Shown: piece after piece, positions 54,115 through 61,745 of the stretch
Layout: every line of letters starts with the position of its first letter
Position numbering within the stretch: position 1 is the first letter of the stretch
Source: DASQBT01 sp963782495
GTDB taxonomy: Bacteria; Pseudomonadota; Gammaproteobacteria; Burkholderiales; Thiobacillaceae
Length of the DNA stretch: 64,000 bases
Assembly: GCA_963782495.1 (NCBI GenBank)
Contig: CAWAJU010000006.1
Span: forward strand, 496,001-560,000
Direction of reading: 5' to 3'
Notes under the pieces: generated by a model
What the model saw: only the letters and a program-made list of their open reading frames with translations
What the model was told of the DNA's origin: nothing
The model's database searches: none
Translations under genes and position numbers: made by a program

Positions 54115-54143
54115 CAAGACGGGGCCAGCGGCCCCGTTCTTGT
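54115..54143 (+). terminator. Terminator after phosphoribulokinase
   Basis: Stem ACGGGGCC / GGCCCCGT with loop AGC, extended by CAAG/CTTG with one bulged base and followed by TTCTTGTCTTGC. It is 45 bp after the prk stop. Confidence 0.85.
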
Positions 54144-54278
54144 CTTGCTGTTGACGTAGACGCGGATCACCAGAGGGTGAGACTCTGGGTCAGGCGACGA
54201 CTGCTTCGCTCTTGTTGACGTTGCCGTAGTCTGGCCCGCTGCATTGAGCGGCCCCGCTCCGTCGCTGACTGGGGCGGC

Positions 54279-57200
54279 TTAGGCTAATCCCGGCTGGCCA
54301 GTGTGATCGAGCTTCACGATGTTTGCAGACCGGCTCGCCCCCGCTTCCGAGCTCAACCGCTGCTCGATCGCCAGCGCATCGGCGCCCACCGGGGGAAAGG
54401 GAAGGGGTTTGCTGATGTAATAACCTTGGCAGAAATCGATGCCGATATCGCGCAGATAATCGAGGGTCCAGACATCTTCGACGCCTTCTGCGACGCTCTT
54501 GAGGCCCAGGCGCCGGATCATCTCATTCATCGAACGCACCAGTACCCGGTCGGTGTCCCTTTCCTTCAGATTGCGCATGAAGGACTGATCGATCTTGACG
54601 TAATCGACCGGCAATTCCCGCAGGTACTCAAACGAGGTGAATCCCACGCCAAAATCGTCAAACGCGAAGCTCGCGCCAAGGCTAGTCAACTCCTCGGTGA
54701 TGAGCTGCGCGGTGACTATATTTGCAATCGCTTCTGATTCCACAATTTCAAAGATCAACTGCTTGGGATCGGCCCCGGTCTGTTGCACAAGGTTCTTCAC
54801 AAGTTCGACAAGATGTGGGTCTTCGAAGGTCTTGGCCGCGAGGTTGATCGATACCTTGAGCAAGTGGCCCATGCGCTGCAATTCAGCCTGCATTTGGATT
54901 GCCTTGCGCAGCACCACGTGTTGTATGGCATTGATTTGCCCGCTTTGCTCGGCAACTTCAATGAAGCCTCCGGGCGCCACAATGACCCCGGCGCGATTCT
55001 GCATGCGGACCAATGACTCGCAGTGACTAAGACGATAAGTGCGCATGTCAAGGATGGGTTGGTAATACAGGGTAAAACGGTCATCGGCTAGCGCCGCCGC
55101 GACTTCATCTCGGACATGCATCCGCTCGCGACGCTGGGCACGCACTTCTGCATCAAGGGTAAGAATGTGTCCGTGGCCGGGATTGGTGCGCTGGGCCTGG
55201 GCCATCGCAAGCGTTGCATTGGCCAGAAGTTCTTGCGTGTTGTCGCCATGCTCGGGAAATAAGACGATTCCACTGGATGCGGAGACATGTATGGTCGCGG
55301 CATCGACCAGAAAGGGTCTCTCGGCGAGGTTGCGGCCGATCGCCTCTACCAGCACCTGCGCGCTGGCCGCATCGCCATCCGGCTGCAGTATCGCGTATTC
55401 ATCGCTGCCCACCCGCCCCAGAATGGCATTGTTGCCGCACAACATCTTTAGGCGTTTGCTCAACTGGGCCAGCAGGCCGTCGCCGGTCTGGTGGCCATAA
55501 GTTTCGTTGACGTCCTGGAAATTGTCGATGTCGACAACTAGCAGCGCCGCTGAAGCCTGGCGTTCGCCTGCATCTTCGATGACACTGCGCATTTCATTGG
55601 TAAAGCTGTTACGGTTCAGAACGTCGGTCACCGCATCGTGGCCGGCCAGCCAACGAAGTCGAGATTCGGTCTCGCGCTGCAGCGTGATATCGAGTCCGAC
55701 GGACATGATCATCGGCCCCTGTTCGTTCTTCACTGCGGTATGCAGCCAGGTCACCCGGCGTCTTGCATTCTGCGCACAACGCAAGATGCTTTCAACCTGT
55801 TGGGCTTGCGAGGCGCCGCCGCGTAATCTTTGCAGGGGATCCCCGCCTTTTTCCGGTGGCTCGATCAAATCTTCAATGGCCATCCTGTCGAACTCTGTTT
55901 GGGGCCATCCCGTCAATTCATGACCAAACTTGTTCATGCGCACGACTCTTCCAGCCGGCGTATGGATCACAATAACTACCGGCGCAGTGTCAAGCAGCAA
56001 TTCGCTGAAGGCGCGTTCGCGATGCAGTTCATCGAGCTGGAATTGCAGGGCCTTGGTATGCTGGACAACCTCGTCTTGCAAGTGTTCCAGCTTGTCGGAG
56101 AGGTCGGCCGCAGAATTGGACAACACGTCAATTTCGTCGAACGTTGGGCCGCCGCCTGCCGCCTGCTCGGCAATGCTTTCGCGCACCTCCTGGAAGCGGT
56201 TTTCCGCCAGTTTGGGCAGCGCCGAGGCCAATGCCTGAAGCCTCTTCATGGGGTGGCCCAAGGCCCTGCCGAGCAGCAGGCCCACGAGCACCATGCCAAG
56301 CGCACCCAGCGCCAGGTTCTCCCAGGCAGCTCGCCGCATTGCCTGAATGCTTGCTGTTTCGTCGTCAAACAGGAGCGCGGTGATCCTGCCATTGGCGGCT
56401 TGCGTCGGCAGATCGAATGCCTTGATCGCGAAGAAATGGCCGTCCACCCACGTGGTGCGCCCGGCGCGCAGGTCATCAAGGACTTCGTGTGCTGCAAGCT
56501 GCCTGAGAAGGGAAATGACTGTACTCGCGTGGGTGGCCAGCGCGATGCGCTTTCCCCACACGGTGGCGGCGCCGGTATCCTGGCGGCTGTCGGCTCCGGC
56601 ATCGGCGAGCAGGGCAATGTCGGCGCTCGAAACCTGCTGGAAATCGACGAAGGCGTCGCTGCTGGAACGACTGGCATTAATGATGATTTCCCTGCCTTCG
56701 TTGGTTAGCGCTGGCACGAAAGCATGCTGCAAGCAGGTGTCGTGGCAGTCCAGATACGTCTGCGGTCGGTCTTCCCTGGCGATCGCCCGAACTGCCCTGC
56801 CGGTCAACGCGGGCGGAGCCAGCGCGTGGGAACCCTCTTGCTCCCAGGAAAACAGAAGTTTGCCAGCAGGCGTGAGATATTGCAGGGCGTCTATGGTGGT
56901 GAACAAGTTGGTCACCTGCGAACCTGAATCCGGTGCGGCTACGAATTCTTGTACATCGCGAACGAACTGACTGGCAAGTCGTTCGAGCTGCAGGCTGGAC
57001 CGGCCGTTCATCGCCAGAAATGAGCGTTCCAGATCGGCCAGGCGCGCAGACCACTGTGCCTCCTGAGCGTGCTGCTGACGGAGGTAATGTGCGAATTGCA
57101 CCAGTGAATTGACAACAATCAGAACCGCGGTGAGGAGGACGGCGGATTTCCAGCGCAGGCTGACAAAGCGCCGGGCAGCAGGAATACGGGACTCAACCAT
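54279..57200 (-). CDS. Membrane sensor GGDEF-EAL c-di-GMP protein
   Basis: A 973-residue protein. TM1 about 20-38, a periplasmic sensor region (40-295, with DCHDTC near 155), TM2 about 296-315, a HAMP-like and coiled-coil linker, PAS (about 400-520), GGDEF (about 530-690) and EAL (about 700-945). The GGDEF motif is degenerate (RVGSDEYAIL). The EAL domain keeps its acids: CESLVRM, VSINLAAKTF, FEIVESEAI, FAFDDFGVGF, SVAEGVED and QGYYISKPLP. It is therefore probably a c-di-GMP phosphodiesterase. It starts 24 bp after the porin stop and likely shares its transcript, so the porin and PstS-like proteins may feed its sensor. Confidence 0.9.
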   Translation of the reverse strand: MVESRIPAARRFVSLRWKSAVLLTAVLIVVNSLVQFAHYLRQQHAQEAQWSARLADLERSFLAMNGRSSLQLERLASQFVRDVQEFVAAPDSGSQVTNLFTTIDALQYLTPAGKLLFSWEQEGSHALAPPALTGRAVRAIAREDRPQTYLDCHDTCLQHAFVPALTNEGREIIINASRSSSDAFVDFQQVSSADIALLADAGADSRQDTGAATVWGKRIALATHASTVISLLRQLAAHEVLDDLRAGRTTWVDGHFFAIKAFDLPTQAANGRITALLFDDETASIQAMRRAAWENLALGALGMVLVGLLLGRALGHPMKRLQALASALPKLAENRFQEVRESIAEQAAGGGPTFDEIDVLSNSAADLSDKLEHLQDEVVQHTKALQFQLDELHRERAFSELLLDTAPVVIVIHTPAGRVVRMNKFGHELTGWPQTEFDRMAIEDLIEPPEKGGDPLQRLRGGASQAQQVESILRCAQNARRRVTWLHTAVKNEQGPMIMSVGLDITLQRETESRLRWLAGHDAVTDVLNRNSFTNEMRSVIEDAGERQASAALLVVDIDNFQDVNETYGHQTGDGLLAQLSKRLKMLCGNNAILGRVGSDEYAILQPDGDAASAQVLVEAIGRNLAERPFLVDAATIHVSASSGIVLFPEHGDNTQELLANATLAMAQAQRTNPGHGHILTLDAEVRAQRRERMHVRDEVAAALADDRFTLYYQPILDMRTYRLSHCESLVRMQNRAGVIVAPGGFIEVAEQSGQINAIQHVVLRKAIQMQAELQRMGHLLKVSINLAAKTFEDPHLVELVKNLVQQTGADPKQLIFEIVESEAIANIVTAQLITEELTSLGASFAFDDFGVGFTSFEYLRELPVDYVKIDQSFMRNLKERDTDRVLVRSMNEMIRRLGLKSVAEGVEDVWTLDYLRDIGIDFCQGYYISKPLPFPPVGADALAIEQRLSSEAGASRSANIVKLDHTGQPGLA

Positions 57201-57224
57201 GGTGGTATGCCGCGTGACGCCCTC

Positions 57225-58406
57225 TTAGAACCGGTAGCCTAGCACGACCGCCAGCAGGCGCGTGTGCGGTGACAAATTGGGCGTCGTGTCAGGGTTGTCG
57301 ATCGCGGGAATGCCACCGGTGCCGGCGATCTGATGATACTCCGTGCTGACCAGCCAATCGGGCTGAAATGCCCAGTTGAGGCCGATGGTGGAATCTTTGG
57401 AAACGTTGTTGCTGCGGTCGTTGCGGTCAAGATAATAGACATCCTGACGCAGCAGTCCAGTCCATTCCGGTGTAAAGCGATATTGGAATTGCAGGTAAAT
57501 CCCATCTGAGCGGCCGCTGCTGCTCAGACCGGAGATATGCTGCTCGGTCGAGGTGAGGGTGTATTCAGAAGTGAGACTCCAGTTCTCGGCGTTGTACTGG
57601 CCGGACAGCACATATTGCTTTGACCTTAGGGTAAACGGAAAGCCCAGGTTTCCCAACGAAATTGTCCCGTCAAAAAGCGCATCGAAGTAACTTAACGCCA
57701 GACGCTCGCGGCCACCATCCATCTCATGCATGATCTGCGCAAATATCGGGCTCTTGAGCTTGGCCCTGTCGACGCTTATGCCGCTCAGTCCGTTGGTAAA
57801 GTTCTTCCTGGTCTGGCTTGAAACATTTTCATCCATGACAAGGTTCAGCTCGAATGTGGTGTGACTGGTCTCCTGGTCCCAGTCTCCATACAACTGCAAG
57901 CCATCGGAAGCAAAGAGCAATTCCCGTATGCCGGTGCCCTCGAGATAGGCCGATTGGGGCAACAGGATGCTGGGACGGGTAAAGACGACGTCACGCGATT
58001 CATTGTAGAAGCCCACCGGATTGCGCACCCGTCCAGCGCGTAATCCGATGCTCGATGCATTCTGGTTCAGTCTGAGATCGAAAAAGCCGTAGTCCAGCCG
58101 CAGTTTGCCATCGTCGGTGGCGCCCGCCTTGCGCGACAGGATCTGGCCGGAAACAGATATGTTCGGCTGCAACTGAGCGAACCCGTTGAGACCGGCTTCG
58201 TAATAATCCACATCGCCACCGTGGAGCGTTTCGCCATAGAAATTATTGCCTGTGGTGGCGATATAGCCCACGGATGCAAAGCCGTGGAAGTATTCCTGCT
58301 GCGCAGGCATGGATTGTTCCGCCCGGGTCTGCGGGCTCATGAACGCAAGCGCCAGACCGGCGAGCTGGCGAAACTTAGTAGATTTCCAGTATTTTAGTAT
58401 GTTCAT
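57225..58406 (-). CDS. Outer-membrane porin-like protein, copy 1 (intact)
   Basis: A 393-residue beta-barrel: signal peptide to TRAEQ (about residue 29), a repeated pattern of alternating beta strands (GLNGFAQLQPNISVSGQIL, DFRLN-type segments) and the C-terminal VVLGYRF ending in Phe, the BAM signal. It is not a classical general porin; no loop-3 motif is recognised. The ATG at 58406 overlaps the PstS-like gene by 32 bp, exactly as in copy 2. Probably a substrate channel or binding barrel for the same ligand as the PstS-like protein. Confidence 0.85.
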   Translation of the reverse strand: MNILKYWKSTKFRQLAGLALAFMSPQTRAEQSMPAQQEYFHGFASVGYIATTGNNFYGETLHGGDVDYYEAGLNGFAQLQPNISVSGQILSRKAGATDDGKLRLDYGFFDLRLNQNASSIGLRAGRVRNPVGFYNESRDVVFTRPSILLPQSAYLEGTGIRELLFASDGLQLYGDWDQETSHTTFELNLVMDENVSSQTRKNFTNGLSGISVDRAKLKSPIFAQIMHEMDGGRERLALSYFDALFDGTISLGNLGFPFTLRSKQYVLSGQYNAENWSLTSEYTLTSTEQHISGLSSSGRSDGIYLQFQYRFTPEWTGLLRQDVYYLDRNDRSNNVSKDSTIGLNWAFQPDWLVSTEYHQIAGTGGIPAIDNPDTTPNLSPHTRLLAVVLGYRF

Positions 58407-58839
58407 ATGAACCCTTTCCCTCTTGGGAAATGTAACCGATTCCTCCGCGGGTTGCAGCGACACGTCTAATCAGTTCTTCTTGAGTTGCGACCTCGATGGG
58501 TGCTTGACCGGTGCCGGTAAACACCATTCGATTCCACGTGTCGCGCAGGACATAGGGGTAAACTTGCAATACTTCCTTGCAAAATGCCCGGTGCCGTTCA
58601 TCAAGGTCTGGAAGTACAAAGACCGTGATGGGTGTCCCATCGGGAAATTGCCGCATGCGCATCGAGAAGATCGCGCGCAAAGTGGTTCGGGAAAGATCGC
58701 GCATCGCCGAGGCGGAATTGGCAATGACCTGAATATTGTCCATGGCATATGACGGAGGGATCCTGGCGAAAACCAGTATCAGCAGGACGGCCCAAAACCG
58801 TAGGCTGAGGATCCGTATGTCTTTGGCGCTAACTGCCAT
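58375..58839 (-). CDS. Small PstS-like periplasmic protein, copy 1
   Basis: A 154-residue protein: signal peptide (to PPSYA, about residue 32), then a single-lobe PBP-like domain, NIQVIANSASAMRDLSRTTLRAIFSMRMRQFPDG...ITVFVLPD...HRAFCKEVLQVYPYVLRDTW...GGIGYISQEG. This is the short PstS-type family found without ABC transporter partners; phosphate binding is not shown. Copy 2 (60648-61112) has the same length and aligned start. The order PstS-like, porin, GGDEF-EAL is kept. Confidence 0.82.
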   Translation of the reverse strand: MAVSAKDIRILSLRFWAVLLILVFARIPPSYAMDNIQVIANSASAMRDLSRTTLRAIFSMRMRQFPDGTPITVFVLPDLDERHRAFCKEVLQVYPYVLRDTWNRMVFTGTGQAPIEVATQEELIRRVAATRGGIGYISQEGKGSYEHTKILEIY

Positions 58840-59072
58840 GTTTCTGGATTGTTTGTTCCTACGGCAGGAAGATCATGTAGCCGATGGGGGATAACCACGC
58901 CTCACAAGCGGGATTGTGCCCGTCGCTCCCTTAAATTTATCGCGTTTGAAGAGTATCCCGTCGGAATACCTTAGGCAAGACGGCCATCACGGGCACTAAC
59001 TTTACCAATAAGCCAGGAGATTTCTTTGATGGCAATGCGGCGAAGATGCTCACCAACTTTGTGTACGAGAAC

Positions 59073-59318
59073 CTAGAATGCTACCAGCGCCACTTCATCT
59101 CCCTCCCTGAGGTCGGCGCCGCCTTCCAGCATCTGCTTGTTGACGGTTATACGCAGCTTGGGATTATCGTGCAGCGCCAGCTTCCAGCTCTTGCCACGCA
59201 TCGACAGCAGTTTGAGGAGTTTTTCCGTGGAGTTGACGGCTGGAGGCAAGTCTAGGTTTTCACTGGCAACACCAGCCACGTCCACCAGTCGGCCGAAGTA
59301 GAGAATTCGGATCTTCAT
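59073..59318 (-). CDS. MoaD/ThiS-fold protein lacking the C-terminal Gly-Gly
   Basis: An 81-residue MoaD-like protein: MKIRILYFGRLVDVAGVASENLDLPPAVNSTEKLLKLLSMRGKSWKLAL...KLRITVNKQML...LREGDEVALVAF. MoaD carries sulfur as a thiocarboxylate on its terminal Gly-Gly. Here the protein stops at VALVAF, where MoaD would continue FPPVxGG, so sulfur transfer is not possible as annotated. No moaE or other cofactor gene is nearby. It is 233 bp upstream of the PstS-like gene in the same direction and is part of a duplicated unit. Confidence 0.7.
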   Translation of the reverse strand: MKIRILYFGRLVDVAGVASENLDLPPAVNSTEKLLKLLSMRGKSWKLALHDNPKLRITVNKQMLEGGADLREGDEVALVAF

Positions 59319-59481
59319 GCTTGAACTCCATTAGGGTTTGACCTGCTTGCCCTGGCCCTTCGCCTTTCAGCCGCGAGGGAAGATTCAAGCTGGAGGGCGG
59401 TCGTGAACTTGCCGGCATGGCGCTGCGTTGAGGTGGTTGAATTGATTGTGACGATGCGAACCATTCGAGCCACCGGCGCCG

Positions 59482-60679
59482 TTAGAATCGGTAGCCGAGC
59501 ACGACGGCAAGCAGGTGGGTATGCGGCGCTAAGGTTCTACCGCGGTTGTCTGCGCTTGGGATGCCGCCGATACCGCCGATCAGATGATACTCAGTGCTAA
59601 GCAGCCAGTCAGGATTCGGCAACCACCTGATACCCACGGTGGAGTCACGCGAGACATTGTCGCTGCGGTTGTTGCGGTCCGGGTAAGTACATGTCCTGAC
59701 GCAGGAGCCCCGTCCACTCCGGATTGAAGCGATACTGATACTGTAGGTATATACCGTCTGCATGACCTGGGTCGCCCATTCCGGATACCACGTAGTTGGA
59801 GTTGGTCAGGGTATATTCGCTCGTCAGGGTCCAGTTTTCTGCGTTGTATTGGGCCGACAGCATATAGATTTGAGTGTCGAGGCTGGCCGGGAATGATGTC
59901 GGACCAAGGAAAGGGATGACGGTGTTGATCGTGCCAGTCAGCTTGCCTTCCACGTAGCTCAATGCCAGGCGCTCGCGCCCTCCGTCCATCTCGTGCAGGA
60001 TCTGCGCAAACACCGGATGTCTGAGCTTGACACTCGTCGCTTCGGTGGGTGGGGGAAGGCCGCCGGTCACATTATCGCGAGTCTGGCGCGACACATTTTC
60101 GTCCATGGCCAGAGTCAATCGGACCGAGGTGTGGCTGGTGTCGTGGTCCCAGTCACCGTAAATCTGGGCGCCGTCGGCAGAAAACACCAGTTCGCGTATG
60201 CCGGTGCCCTCCAGATAGGCCGATTGGGGCAACAGGATGCTGGGCCGGGTGAAGATCACATCGCGTGTTTCGTTGTAGAAGCCCAGCGGATTGCGGACCC
60301 GCCCGGCGCGCACACCCATGCTCGAAGTCTCTTGACTCGTCACCTTGTAATCGAGGAAGGCGTAGTCAAGACGCAACTTGCCATCGTCGGTGGCGCCGGC
60401 CTTGCGCGACAGGATCTGGCCGGAAATCGAGAGGTTCGGAAGCACCTGCGCGAACCCATTCAGCCCGACCTCGTAATAATCGACCTCGCCGCCGTTACGG
60501 GTGTCGCCATAGAAATTGTTGCCCGTGGTGTCGATATAACCCAGCGACGCGAAGCCATGAACATCACCCTGCTGCGCAGGCATGGGTTGCCCTGCCCAAG
60601 TCGCCGAACTTGCAAGCGCAATCACCAGGCCGGCCAGAGGCGGGAGCTTAGTGGATTTCCAGAATTCTGATGTGTTCAT
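59482..60679 (-). pseudogene. Porin-like gene copy 2, frameshifted
   Basis: A homologue of the porin at 57225-58406, starting at the ATG at 60679 (MNTSEFWKSTKLPPLAG). The frame is intact to residue ~330 (WTGLLRQDMY), then an extra T near 59685-59690 shifts it. The following frame (59482-59690) gives DRNNRSDNVSRDSTVG and ends VVLGYRF like copy 1. Without the indel it would be about 398 residues. It overlaps its PstS-like partner by 32 bp. A sequencing error remains possible. Confidence 0.8.
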
Positions 60680-61112
60680 ATGAACTCTTCCCCTCCTGGA
60701 CAATGTAGCCGATTCCGCCGCGGGTTTCAGCCACACGTTTAATAAGCTCTTCCTGACTTCCGACCTCGATCGGCGCTTGACCGGTGCCGGTAAACACCAT
60801 GCGATCCCATGTGTCGCGCAGGACATAGGGGTAGACCTGCAGGAAATCCTTGCAAAATGCGCGGTGCCGTTCATCGCGGTCGGGAAGCACAAAGACCGTG
60901 GCAGGCGTTCCATCAGGCAGTTGTCTGATGCGCATGGAAAAGATTGCCCGCAATGTGGTACGGGAAAGATCGCGCACAGTTGTCGCGGAATTGACAATGA
61001 CCTGAATGTTCCCTGCCGCCAGCGCAGAGGGAACCCTGGCCAGGACCAGGAGCAGCACGACAGCCCAGAACGAAAGCTTGAACATCCGCGTGTCTAGAGC
61101 CCGAACAACCAT
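60648..61112 (-). CDS. Small PstS-like periplasmic protein, copy 2
   Basis: A 154-residue paralogue of the 58375-58839 product, aligned from the first Met (MVVRALDTRMFKLSFWAVV) to the end. Signal peptide to SALAA; core GNIQVIVNSATTVRDLSRTTLRAIFSMRIRQLPDG. I chose the ATG at 61112 because it matches copy 1 exactly; upstream in-frame ATGs at 61136 and 61208 are less likely. It is still open, while its porin partner is frameshifted. Confidence 0.82.
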   Translation of the reverse strand: MVVRALDTRMFKLSFWAVVLLLVLARVPSALAAGNIQVIVNSATTVRDLSRTTLRAIFSMRIRQLPDGTPATVFVLPDRDERHRAFCKDFLQVYPYVLRDTWDRMVFTGTGQAPIEVGSQEELIKRVAETRGGIGYIVQEGKSSYEHIRILEIH

Positions 61113-61240
61113 ATTCTTATTCTTATTCCCTGGCATGGTTTCATGTGTTTGAGGCGCACAAATACCCTGGCATCCTGGTAGGGACTGCACGCACTGTGCC
61201 CACGTCATGTAGCTCGCGAAGAGGATCCCGATAAGCTAGC

Positions 61241-61480
61241 TTAGCCAAATACATTGGTGTCGGCCAACACTTTAAATTCGATGTTGTTGTCCAGAATGCG
61301 GTTGCTTGCGCTGATCGGCAATTCGGGACGGTTGTGGTCCGTGAGATTCCAGTCCTGGCCACGGATAGAGAGCAGTGTGAGGAGTCTTCTGTGGTGTTGG
61401 CGGTGGGGCTAAGTCGAGGCTATTGCTGGTGGGCAGGACACGTCCACTTTTCGGCCGAAGTCGAGAATTCGGATTTTCAG
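61241..61480 (-). pseudogene. Decayed MoaD-like copy 2
   Basis: The former start is CTG at 61480. It reads LKIRILDFGRKVDVS, then shifts frame and continues LLTLLSIRGQDWNL, close to LLKLLSMRGKSWKL of the copy at 59073-59318. About 240 bp against 246. It marks the 5' end of the second MoaD-PstS-porin unit. Confidence 0.75.
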
Positions 61481-61581
61481 GCTTGGGTTCTGCCAAGTCC
61501 AAGCCATCGCTCCCCACATGATGGAGCGGCTCAAACCGGAAGCGGCCATAACAGTGCAAAGCGGCGCATTTACCGGCGCCA

Positions 61582-61602
61582 TTAGAATCGGTATCCGAGC
61601 AT
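61582..61602 (-). pseudogene. Remnant of a third porin-like gene (last codons)
   Basis: The reverse strand reads M-L-G-Y-R-F-stop, the same end as both porins (L-G-Y-R-F). Homology with the 59474-59500 junction covers about 30 bp (ACCGGCGCC...AGAATCGGTA...GAGCA). So a third unit once lay upstream and has been deleted except for its tail. Confidence 0.6.
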
Positions 61603-61745
61603 AAAAGATGACGCCGGTAAGCTGGCTTAACGAAGCACGTTGCCTCTGGCCATTGCTTTCAATTCGGCGCCCTCCCCCTTCCAGAGAGAGGGAAACAAAG
61701 TGGGACGTATAATTGCACTCTGACGTCGACCCGCATTCTATCTTG

